A stretch of 33,345 nt of DNA, taken from positions 1 through 33,345 of the forward strand of contig JAUIJX010000003.1 of the NCBI GenBank assembly GCA_030430795.1, given 5' to 3'. The notes under the pieces are model-generated. The model did not search any database. It had not been told where the DNA came from and saw nothing but the letters and a program-made list of their open reading frames with translations. The position numbers and the translations under genes were made by a program. The stretch comes from Alphaproteobacteria bacterium. GTDB taxonomy: Bacteria > Pseudomonadota > Alphaproteobacteria > Rickettsiales > UBA998. Positions 17,093-23,888 of the stretch are shown here, in pieces (position 1 is the first letter of the stretch; each line of letters starts with the position of its first letter).

Positions 17093-17129
17093 GGCGCCAC
17101 TCTACGCCATGCTCAGATACAAGAAAAGC

Positions 17130-17582
17130 TTAGCTTTCGTCCATTTGTTCGACGAAGTCTTCGAAGTCGCGGGCTTCGCGGAAGTTGGTGTAGACCGAGG
17201 CGTAGCGCACATAGGCCACTTTATCGAGCTTCTTGAGCGCGTCCATCACCAGTTCACCAATACGAGATGCCGGGATTTCGGCATCGCCCTGCGTTTCCAG
17301 CGTCTTGACGATCTTGTTGATGGCGTGTTCCACTTCTTCCAGATTCACCGGGCGTTTGCGCAAGGCAATATCCATGGAGCGCACGATCTTGTCGCGGTCG
17401 AATATCCGGCGGTCGCCGTTCTTCTTAATCACCATCAGCTCGCGCAGCTGCACGCGCTCAAAGGTGGTGAAGCGGGAGTCACATTCCGGGCAGTAGCGGC
17501 GGCGGCGAATGGTCGCGCCATCCTCACTGGGACGGGAGTCCTTTACCTGCGTATCCTGATGTCCACAAAACGGGCACTTCAT
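17130..17582 (-). CDS. nrdR: Transcriptional repressor NrdR
   Basis: Nucleotide-sensing repressor of ribonucleotide reductase genes. The 150-residue protein begins [18 protein letters not shown], half of a zinc ribbon completed by [13 protein letters not shown], and continues with an ATP-cone ([19 protein letters not shown] to about residue 140). The ATG at 17582 is chosen over an upstream in-frame start at 17621 because it begins at the zinc ribbon and is preceded by AAAGGTG. No NrdR box was recognised in its own leader. It appears to head the rib operon with its own TATAAT promoter. Confidence 0.96.
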   Translation of the reverse strand: MKCPFCGHQDTQVKDSRPSEDGATIRRRRYCPECDSRFTTFERVQLRELMVIKKNGDRRIFDRDKIVRSMDIALRKRPVNLEEVEHAINKIVKTLETQGDAEIPASRIGELVMDALKKLDKVAYVRYASVYTNFREARDFEDFVEQMDES

Positions 17583-17614
17583 ATCCCACACCTTTCCATA
17601 CAATCGCAAAACCA

Positions 17615-17630
17615 GCCGCACACAGGCGGC
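17615..17630 (-). promoter_or_regulatory. GC hairpin in the nrdR leader
   Basis: In the transcript GCCGC-CTGTGT-GCGGC forms a 5-bp all-GC stem about 33 nt before the nrdR start, followed directly by TGGTTTT. The T run is short and interrupted, so this would be at most a weak terminator or an attenuator. It lies downstream of the TATAAT at 17641-17646. Confidence 0.3.
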
Positions 17631-17640
17631 CTTGCTGTGG

Positions 17641-17646
17641 ATTATA
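17641..17646 (-). promoter_or_regulatory. -10 element (TATAAT) for the nrdR-rib operon
   Basis: On the minus strand a perfect TATAAT lies about 60 nt before the nrdR ATG. The -35 is poor (TTAGCC with an 18-nt spacer, 3 of 6). It sits just past the terminator-like hairpin after glyA, which fits a new transcription unit beginning here. Confidence 0.45.
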
Positions 17647-17670
17647 TAAATAAGCCTCTGGTATGGCTAA

Positions 17671-17692
17671 GAAAACACCCCGGCAGACGGGG
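17671..17692 (-). terminator. Terminator-like hairpin downstream of glyA
   Basis: On the minus strand CCCCG-TCTGC-CGGGG is followed by TGTTTTC. It lies about 70 nt beyond the glyA stop, between glyA and the nrdR promoter. The stem is short (5 bp) but all G:C. Confidence 0.55.
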
Positions 17693-17719
17693 CTAGATAC
17701 CATAATTTGTGGGTATTGT

Positions 17720-17753
17720 GCCTCAAACGTGGCCTATATACCACGTTTGAGGC
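17720..17753. repeat. Perfect 13-bp inverted repeat just after glyA
   Basis: GCCTCAAACGTGG at 17720-17732 and CCACGTTTGAGGC at 17741-17753 are exact reverse complements around an 8-nt loop CCTATATA. It begins 8 nt past the glyA stop. No T run follows on either strand, so a simple intrinsic terminator is unlikely; an mRNA-stabilising or Rho-assisting structure or a protein-binding operator are options. Confidence 0.7.
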
Positions 17754-17761
17754 TGTGTCCT

Positions 17762-19120
17762 TTAGGCAAAACTGCCGTAAACCGGAAACTTCAGGCAGAG
17801 CTCTTCGACCTTGGCGCGCGTGGCATTCTCCACGGCGGAATTGTCTTCCGGATTGGCGGCCAGCCCGTCCAGCACATCACCGATCAGGTGACCGATCTGG
17901 CGGAATTCCGCTTCGCCGAACCCGCGGGTGGTACCGACCGGCGTGCCGAGGCGAACCCCGGAGGTAATCATCGGCGGTTGCGGGTCGAACGGAATGGCGT
18001 TCTTGTTACAGGTCAGGCCAGCCCGCTCCAGACTCTCTTCGGTATCTTTCCCGGTCAGGTTTTTCGGGCGCAGATCGACCAGCACGATATGGTTATCGGT
18101 GCCGCCGGAGACGATATTGACGCCACGTTCAATCAATGTCTCAGCCAGCGCACGGGCGTTGGTGACGACCTGATTGCCGTATTCTTTGAATGACGGTTCA
18201 AGCGCTTCGCCGTAAGCCACCGCTTTGGCCGCGATCACATGCATCAGCGGGCCGCCCTGAATGCCGGGGAAGATGGCCGAGTTGATGGCCTGTTCCAGCG
18301 TCACGTCTTTACCGGACGGCGTCTGGCGCAACACCATGTCCGGGTTGTTGGACAGGATCATCCCGCCGCGCGGACCGCGCAGGGTTTTGTGGGTGGTGGT
18401 GGTGACTACGTCGGCGTATGGCAGCGGGCTCGGGTATGACCCGGCAGCCACCAGACCGGCGACATGCGCCATGTCCACCATCAGGAAAGCACCGACACTG
18501 TCGGCGATTTTGCGGAAACGTTCCCAGTCCACCACACGCGGGTAGGCAGAGAAACCCGCCACGATCAGGCGCGGCTTATGTTCATTGGCCAGACGTTCCA
18601 CTTCGTCGTAATCGATCAGCCCGTCTTCTTCGCGTACGCCATATTGAATAGCGTTGAACCATTTACCGGACTGGTTCGGCGCGGCGCCGTGGGTCAGGTG
18701 ACCACCTGCCGCCAGCGACTGACCGAGAATGGTGTCGCCCGGTTTAATCAGCGCGGCATAAACCCCCTGATTGGCTTGCGAGCCGGAGTTCGGCTGGACG
18801 TTGGCATAGCGACAGTTAAACAGTTTCTTGGCGCGCTCGATGGCCAGCGTTTCCACAACATCGGCAAATTCACAGCCGCCGTAATAACGTTTGGACGGAT
18901 AACCCTCAGCGTATTTATTGGTGAATACGGAGCCCTGCGCTTCAATGACGGCGCGGCTGGCAATGTTCTCGGAGGCGATCAGTTCGATCTGCAATTGCTG
19001 GCGCTTGAGTTCGTCCTTCAGTGCGGCGGCGACTTGCGGGTCGGCCTGCTGCAGGGTGGCATCGAAAAAGGCGTTGTCACTGCTGGCGTTCATGGGTGTA
19101 ATCTTTTCTGCTTGTGTCAT
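17762..19120 (-). CDS. glyA: Serine hydroxymethyltransferase
   Basis: PLP enzyme converting serine and tetrahydrofolate to glycine and 5,10-methylene-tetrahydrofolate, a main one-carbon source. The 452-residue protein includes [52 protein letters not shown] and the PLP lysine in [16 protein letters not shown]. The N-terminus is about 20 residues longer than in E. coli; ATG at 19120 has GAGGGA about 8 nt upstream, so the extension seems real, though Met10 is an alternative. rpiB is 71 bp upstream on the same strand. Two hairpins follow the stop. Confidence 0.96.
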   Translation of the reverse strand: MTQAEKITPMNASSDNAFFDATLQQADPQVAAALKDELKRQQLQIELIASENIASRAVIEAQGSVFTNKYAEGYPSKRYYGGCEFADVVETLAIERAKKLFNCRYANVQPNSGSQANQGVYAALIKPGDTILGQSLAAGGHLTHGAAPNQSGKWFNAIQYGVREEDGLIDYDEVERLANEHKPRLIVAGFSAYPRVVDWERFRKIADSVGAFLMVDMAHVAGLVAAGSYPSPLPYADVVTTTTHKTLRGPRGGMILSNNPDMVLRQTPSGKDVTLEQAINSAIFPGIQGGPLMHVIAAKAVAYGEALEPSFKEYGNQVVTNARALAETLIERGVNIVSGGTDNHIVLVDLRPKNLTGKDTEESLERAGLTCNKNAIPFDPQPPMITSGVRLGTPVGTTRGFGEAEFRQIGHLIGDVLDGLAANPEDNSAVENATRAKVEELCLKFPVYGSFA

Positions 19121-19191
19121 GGTTTTCCCTCATCACTATCGGTTGACTGCCTTATGGCATATTATCGCCGGAGATACCAGCAAAAATGCGG

Positions 19192-19623
19192 CTATCCGAG
19201 CTTTTTCACCCGTCCCTCATGACGTCCGCCTTCGAAGGCCGTCGCCAGAAAACGGTGCAGGCATTCTTTCGCCACTTCGGGTTCGGTCAGGCGCGCACCG
19301 AGCGCCAGAATATTGGCGTTGTTGTGCTGACGTGCCAGCATGGCCATTTCCGGGGTCAGGCACAGGGCCGCACGCACTCCGGGGTGCCGGTTGGCAGCGA
19401 TGCTGATGCCGATGCCGGAGCCACAAACAATCACGCCCAGATCGGCCTGCCCTGCGGCGATTGCTCTGCCGGCATCATGGCCGAAGTCGGGATAGTCCAC
19501 CGAGGCATCGCCATCGGTTCCGAGGTCAATGATTTCCCAGTCCTGCCCTTCCGGCAGCCAGGCTTTCAGCTGTTCTTTAAGTGCGTATCCCGCGTGATCG
19601 GATGCAAAGACGATTTTAGGCAT
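19192..19623 (-). CDS. rpiB: Ribose 5-phosphate isomerase B
   Basis: Interconverts ribose 5-phosphate and ribulose 5-phosphate in the pentose phosphate pathway; ribulose 5-phosphate is also the substrate of the RibB domain encoded nearby. The 143-residue protein shows FASDHAGYALKEQLKAWL with the phosphate-binding Asp-His, DYPDFGHDAGRAIA, and the catalytic Cys in VIVCGSGIGISIAANR. The rpiB-glyA order is usual in Alphaproteobacteria. No Shine-Dalgarno precedes the ATG; a -10-like TAATCT ends 6 nt before it. Confidence 0.95.
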   Translation of the reverse strand: MPKIVFASDHAGYALKEQLKAWLPEGQDWEIIDLGTDGDASVDYPDFGHDAGRAIAAGQADLGVIVCGSGIGISIAANRHPGVRAALCLTPEMAMLARQHNNANILALGARLTEPEVAKECLHRFLATAFEGGRHEGRVKKLG

Positions 19624-19629
19624 GGCGGC

Positions 19630-19657
19630 AGATTAGCATGATCTGTTTTTGCTGCAA
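19630..19657 (-). promoter_or_regulatory. Candidate promoter for rpiB, -10 six bases before ATG
   Basis: On the minus strand TTGCAG, a 16-nt spacer and an extended -10 TGCTAATCT run directly into GCCGCC and the rpiB ATG. The hexamers are weak but the extended TGn motif helps. Spacing predicts transcription starting at the start codon. Confidence 0.35.
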
Positions 19658-19696
19658 CGTTTTCCTGTTGCGTGTCAGCAGGTAATCTCCCATCAT

Positions 19697-20476
19697 ATGC
19701 CGGTGGACGCTGAGATGATCATTCCTGTTTTTGTGGCGCTGGTGGGGCTGGCCTTCGGCAGCTTTGCCACGCTGGTCAGTTATCGCCTGCCGCATGAGTC
19801 GTCCATCGTGTTTACACGTTCCCAATGCCCATCCTGCAAGCATCCGCTCGATGCACTTGATCTGTTCCCGGTGATTTCATGGCTGGCGCATGGTGGCGCG
19901 TGCCGTCATTGCAAAGCCGCTGTCAGCATCCGTTATCCCCTGACCGAACTGGCCACTATGGCGCTGTTCCTTTTAGTATATGAGCAGATGGGCATCTCTG
20001 TCGCCTCCGTACTGTGCGCGTTGCTTGCCGTGTGCATCGTAATCCTGACGGTGACTGATCTGGAGCATCAGATCATCCCCGACCAGATACAATGGGCGAT
20101 GGCGGTGCTTGCCATTTTGTGGCACGCACTGACACCGGCAGGCAATCTGTGGGATGCCGGTATCGGGCTGCTGGCTGGTGGCGGTTTTGGCTGGGCGTTG
20201 CAGAACGGATACAAACTGTTGCGCAAACGCGACGGACTGGGCACCGGCGATGTGAAGTTTCTGGCCGTCGCCGGATTGTGGCTTGGGCCGCTCGGGCTGG
20301 TGCCGCTGTTTTTATACTCCGGTATCCTCGGCATTATCACCGCGCTTATCTGGCGGATGCTTGGCAAAGGCCCCATCTTTCCGTTTGGCCCCGCGCTTGC
20401 TTTTTCCATGTTTCTGATGGTCGTTTTTCCCGAGTTTCAGGATTATTTCTGGGAGCCAAAACTATGGCTGCGCTGA
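19697..20476 (+). CDS. Type IV prepilin peptidase / leader methyltransferase (A24 family)
   Basis: Inner-membrane aspartic protease that cleaves prepilin leaders and usually N-methylates the new N-terminus, serving type IV pilus or type II secretion systems. From the ATG at 19697 the protein has 259 residues. The early segment carries LAFGSFATLVSYRLP, followed by the zinc-binding CPSC and CRHC pairs of the methyltransferase domain. The two catalytic aspartates are in VTDLEHQIIPD and GTGDVKFLAVAGLWLG; about seven membrane segments are visible. AGGTAA about 13 nt upstream supports 19697; 19649 and 19715 are alternatives. The secretin gene follows after about 115 bp, but no pilin is in the window. 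Confidence 0.92.
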   Translation: MPVDAEMIIPVFVALVGLAFGSFATLVSYRLPHESSIVFTRSQCPSCKHPLDALDLFPVISWLAHGGACRHCKAAVSIRYPLTELATMALFLLVYEQMGISVASVLCALLAVCIVILTVTDLEHQIIPDQIQWAMAVLAILWHALTPAGNLWDAGIGLLAGGGFGWALQNGYKLLRKRDGLGTGDVKFLAVAGLWLGPLGLVPLFLYSGILGIITALIWRMLGKGPIFPFGPALAFSMFLMVVFPEFQDYFWEPKLWLR

Positions 20477-20480
20477 GGGG

Positions 20481-20545
20481 TGAATTAGTGTTTGAATTAG
20501 CACATTGAACCGTGTAAGAACATATATGTGGTAGGTCATATTGAC
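20481..20545 (+). promoter_or_regulatory. Repeats and possible promoter elements before the secretin gene
   Basis: TGAATTAG occurs twice with a 12-bp period (20481-20488 and 20493-20500). A CATATATG palindrome lies at 20521-20528 and GTCA-TAT-TGAC at 20535-20545, overlapping a TTGACT (20541-20546). No convincing -10 is placed behind that TTGACT. The pattern suggests regulator binding ahead of the secretin operon but remains weak. Confidence 0.25.
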
Positions 20546-20591
20546 TCAATTTACTAGTTGTTGCGGTTTTTAGGTGGGCTGTTGAACGCAT

Positions 20592-22340
20592 ATGTATGCT
20601 GGATTTAAACGTGTAGTTGTCCCGGTTTTGTGCTTATTGGCACTGGCAGCCTGTACCGAGGACGGGGAATTGGAATTCAAAGACCCCATCGACCGCAAGC
20701 TTGACCTTACCCGCGAAGATTTCCGCAATATGGCCAACCCCGGATTACTGCCGCATGGCGATATTGAAGTCACGGCCAAAACACTGGCTCCACCTGTTCC
20801 CGAAATTGCTCCCATTCTTGCTGCACCTAAACCACCGAAGATCGGACATGCCCGGCTGGTGACCATCACGGTTACCGATGACGTACCACTGAAAGACGTT
20901 TTGATCGAACTGGCGCGACTGGCCGATATCGATATCGAACTGGATGCCGGGATTAAGGGCGGGGTAGCATTCCGCGCCAAAGACCGTCCTTTCAACGAGG
21001 TGATTGAACGGCTCGCCGATCTGGCCGGGCTACGCTATACCATGCGTAACGGGGTGTTACGCGTCGAGCGTGACGTGCCATATATCCGCAACTACTCGCT
21101 CGACTTCATCAATATCGTGCGCAGCAGTGAAAGCTCCGTGAACGTCGCCACCGATGTGCTGGCGCTGGCCAATTCCGCCGGCGGTGAAGGCGGAAGCGGT
21201 CTTAGTACCGGCTCTACCTCATCCATCACTGCTTCGGCAGAAGATGATTTCTGGGATTCACTGGAGTTGGGCATCACCCAGATTCTGACCTACCGACCAC
21301 CTGTACGCGTTTCCGAGAATGAGGCACAGCTGTTATCCAGCGGACCTCCTGTTGACCCAGCCGAGGCGGCGGCTCAAGCCTTTGTCATTAACCGACAGGC
21401 CGGTATCCTCTCCGTATCTGCCACGCAACAACAGCACGAAGCCATCGGGGCGTATATCGATAAGCTGCAATCCAACACCTCCGCACAGGTGCTGATTGAA
21501 GCCAAGATTGTGGAAGTTTCCCTGAATGATCAGTTCCAGAGCGGTATTAACTGGACGCTGTTTGAAGGGGATGGCTCCGTGATCAATACCTTCACCAAGA
21601 CCTTCGATGCCACCGATGTGACGACCTTCACCTTCGGGCGCAACAATCTCGATATCAACGCCGCGGTCAACCTCGTGGAGAAATTCGGTACCACCCGGAC
21701 ACTCTCCAGTCCGCGCCTACACGCCATCAACAACCAACAAGCCGTTCTGACCTTCGCGCAAAACAAAGTGTTCTTCGAGGTCGATCTGGAACGCGAAGAC
21801 GACCAGATTATTGACGGGGTGCTGGTACCCGGTAGCCTAAGTGTGGAATCCACCCGCCGCTCTGTGCCGATCGGGATTATTCTGAATATTCTGCCATCCA
21901 TCGATCTGGGCCATAATACGGTAACCCTGAGTGTACGTCCGACCCTCTCCCGTCAGGTGGATACAGTGGTCGATCCGGGTTCTGCCATTGTGAACCAGCA
22001 AATCCTCAGTGCCGACCCGACAGCAGAAGGATTCGTCAACGAAGTGCCGGTGGTGGAAGTGCGGGAGCTGGATACCATCCTCAAGCTGCAAAGCGGACAG
22101 ATTATGGTGATTGGCGGATTGATGGAGCAGTCGCAGGCCAATAATGATTCCGGCGCGCCGTTTGTCAGCGACGTACCGTGGCTGGGCAATCTGTTTAAGA
22201 GCGTTGAGAAGACCGGTAGTAATCGCGAGTTGATTATTTTTATCCGGGCGACGATTGTTGGTTCCAACGGCAACTTCCACAACAGCGACCAACGTATTTA
22301 CGATAATTTCACTGAAGACCCGCGGCCTCTACGATTCTAA
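20592..22340 (+). CDS. MshL-like secretin lipoprotein (type II/IV secretin)
   Basis: Outer-membrane secretin forming the pore for a type IV (MSHA-like) pilus or type II system. The 582-residue protein has a lipoprotein signal with LAAC, Cys21. An STN-like domain spans about 90-160 (VPLKDVLIELARLADIDIEL). A Gly/Ser-rich insert (195-215) precedes DDFWDSLELGITQIL, a layout typical of MshL. The secretin core (about 285-560) carries VLIEAKIVEVSLNDQFQSGI, PIGIILNILPSID and VIGGLMEQSQ...VPWLGNLFK. The lipid anchor suggests self-targeting to the outer membrane. It is followed after 1 nt by a membrane permease gene, unlike the usual msh order, where mshM/N/E/G follow. The name MshL versus PilQ/GspD is from architecture only. 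Confidence 0.9.
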   Translation: MYAGFKRVVVPVLCLLALAACTEDGELEFKDPIDRKLDLTREDFRNMANPGLLPHGDIEVTAKTLAPPVPEIAPILAAPKPPKIGHARLVTITVTDDVPLKDVLIELARLADIDIELDAGIKGGVAFRAKDRPFNEVIERLADLAGLRYTMRNGVLRVERDVPYIRNYSLDFINIVRSSESSVNVATDVLALANSAGGEGGSGLSTGSTSSITASAEDDFWDSLELGITQILTYRPPVRVSENEAQLLSSGPPVDPAEAAAQAFVINRQAGILSVSATQQQHEAIGAYIDKLQSNTSAQVLIEAKIVEVSLNDQFQSGINWTLFEGDGSVINTFTKTFDATDVTTFTFGRNNLDINAAVNLVEKFGTTRTLSSPRLHAINNQQAVLTFAQNKVFFEVDLEREDDQIIDGVLVPGSLSVESTRRSVPIGIILNILPSIDLGHNTVTLSVRPTLSRQVDTVVDPGSAIVNQQILSADPTAEGFVNEVPVVEVRELDTILKLQSGQIMVIGGLMEQSQANNDSGAPFVSDVPWLGNLFKSVEKTGSNRELIIFIRATIVGSNGNFHNSDQRIYDNFTEDPRPLRF

Positions 22341-22341
22341 T

Positions 22342-23109
22342 ATGTTGACCATACTCCGTTACGTCTGCCTTACCGCTTTCAGAGATCGCCTTTTTTTCGG
22401 GTTGCTGGTGGCCATCGTACTCACCACGTTTATCTCAGCAGCGCTGGCAGGAACGTCTCTGATTGAGAAACAGGAAATGACGCTGGCATTCAGCGGCGCG
22501 GCCGCACGGCTGATTGTGATCGTCGGACTGATCGTGTTTATCGGATTTCACGTTCGCAGCGCCTTCGACAATAAGGAAATCGACGTGTTTCTGTCCCGTC
22601 CCATTTCCCGCACCATGCTGGTGGTATCTTACTGGCTGGGCTTTTCTTTCGTGGCCTTCATTCTGGTGGCGCTGGCAGCCATCATCATCGCCGTCGTTGG
22701 GCCAGAGAACCATCTCGGTTTCATTGGATGGGCAGCCAGCCTGTTTTGCGAGACCCTGCTGGTCGTGGCCATGAGCCTGTTTACCAGCCTGATCCTGAAA
22801 AGTGCATCACTGAGCGTGGTCACCACCCTCGGATTCTACGCCCTCTCCCGCATGATGGGCTATTTCGTGGCGACGTCTAATTCCAATATTCTGTTCGTGA
22901 ATGAAGCCATGAACGAAACCGCACGCTATGTGATACAAGGCATCGCTATCTTTATTCCGCGGCTCGATTTTTTTACCAAGACCGAGTGGCTGGTGTACGG
23001 GTTTAGCACACCGGCTTCCGAATTATCCCTGTTTGCCGTGCAGGCTGCCGTGTTTATTCCCCTGTTGCTGCTGGCAGCGATGCTTGATTTCTGGCGCAAG
23101 GAGTTTTAG
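22342..23109 (+). CDS. ABC-2-type membrane permease-like protein
   Basis: A 255-residue integral membrane protein with about six hydrophobic segments (near 17-36, 54-70, 92-119, 130-152, 157-177, 228-248). FDNKEIDVFLSRPISRTMLV after the second segment is typical of ABC-2 type transporter permeases, where a short coupling helix precedes the third segment. No ATP-binding subunit is in the window. The ATG is 1 nt after the secretin stop with no clear ribosome site, suggesting translational reinitiation, so it is probably made with the secretin. An upstream in-frame start inside the secretin gene is rejected. What it exports is unknown. Confidence 0.75.
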   Translation: MLTILRYVCLTAFRDRLFFGLLVAIVLTTFISAALAGTSLIEKQEMTLAFSGAAARLIVIVGLIVFIGFHVRSAFDNKEIDVFLSRPISRTMLVVSYWLGFSFVAFILVALAAIIIAVVGPENHLGFIGWAASLFCETLLVVAMSLFTSLILKSASLSVVTTLGFYALSRMMGYFVATSNSNILFVNEAMNETARYVIQGIAIFIPRLDFFTKTEWLVYGFSTPASELSLFAVQAAVFIPLLLLAAMLDFWRKEF

Positions 23110-23111
23110 GC

Positions 23112-23846
23112 ATGTCCGGCGTCACCAGTTACCGCTCTCTGGTGCTACTCTGCGTGACATGCTTTTTGCTGCAAATTGGGTATTGGCAGCTCACCATTTC
23201 CCGACTGCCCGATATGACCGTGGTACCCACTCCGCCGGGCGAAGAAACACTTCAGGCGCTCAGTGCGGGTGACCCGGAAACACTTTTCCGCCTTCTGGCA
23301 TTTATGATGAGTAACTCCGGCGACACTTACGGGCGTTTCACCCCACTGTATAAATATGACATGAAGCTGGTCGGGCAGTGGTTCAGCCTTCTGGACACAC
23401 TGGATGCACGATCCAATCTCCTGCCGACGCTGGCCTCCATCTATTACAGCCAAACCCAGAAGGTGAGCGATGTGGCCTATCTGGCGCGGTACCTCCACCA
23501 ACATGGCGCCAGAGATCCGGCCAATAAATGGTGGTGGCTGGTGCAAGGTGTCTATCTGGCGCAACACCGGCTGAAAGATTTCGACCTGGCGGCAGAGATT
23601 GCCGAGGACCTCAAGAACAATCCAGATATTCCTCTTGTTGCTCAACAGCTTGCAGCTATTGTGCATGAGCAGCGCGGTGAAATGGATCAGGCGATGGCGA
23701 TCATGGAGAGCATTCTGGAGAATGTCGAGATGATTCCAGATAAGCAATTGAAATATATGAAATATTTTATTGATGAACGCTTGCATCGACTGGATGAACT
23801 GGAAGGCCGGGCAAAAGACCGCTTACATATTGAAGAAAACCCATAA
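23112..23846 (+). CDS. Membrane-anchored helical-repeat-like protein, function unknown
   Basis: No family is recognised with confidence. The 244-residue protein has one N-terminal hydrophobic segment (about 8-28), an uncleaved anchor or signal, then a soluble, mostly helical region, probably periplasmic. Helix pairs such as DVAYLARYLHQHGA, NKWWWLVQGVYLAQHRL, DLAAEIAEDLKNN and EQRGEMDQAMAIMESILENV recall tetratricopeptide repeats but are divergent. GGAG near the end of the permease gene serves as ribosome site; the gap is 2 nt. Position suggests a scaffold or pilotin-like role with the secretin and permease. Confidence 0.7.
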   Translation: MSGVTSYRSLVLLCVTCFLLQIGYWQLTISRLPDMTVVPTPPGEETLQALSAGDPETLFRLLAFMMSNSGDTYGRFTPLYKYDMKLVGQWFSLLDTLDARSNLLPTLASIYYSQTQKVSDVAYLARYLHQHGARDPANKWWWLVQGVYLAQHRLKDFDLAAEIAEDLKNNPDIPLVAQQLAAIVHEQRGEMDQAMAIMESILENVEMIPDKQLKYMKYFIDERLHRLDELEGRAKDRLHIEENP

Positions 23847-23860
23847 ATTTACCTTTCGGC

Positions 23861-23880
23861 AAGGGTCTTATGGTACCCTT
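23861..23880. promoter_or_regulatory. Inverted repeat before the AraC-family gene
   Basis: AAGGGT (23861-23866) and ACCCTT (23875-23880) are perfect reverse complements around 8 nt, ending 8 nt before the ATG at 23889. The 42-bp gap between the two genes otherwise holds nothing obvious. It could be an autoregulatory operator or a leader hairpin near the ribosome site. Confidence 0.35.
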
Positions 23881-23888
23881 CGTGGGTT

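Noticed and set aside
17093-17129. FMN riboswitch upstream of ribD
   Set aside because: The gap from nrdR is only 37 bp, far too short, and no conserved RFN-element pattern is seen here or in the nrdR leader.
19629-19650. CAGAT-7-ATCTG followed by TTTTT, terminator-like on the plus strand
   Set aside because: No plus-strand gene ends here; it lies between divergent rpiB and the prepilin peptidase, and its 5-bp stem is weak.
22255-22341. Longer permease N-terminus starting inside the secretin gene
   Set aside because: The extra residues are the out-of-frame end of the secretin and contain no membrane-protein character; ATG 22342 directly follows the stop.
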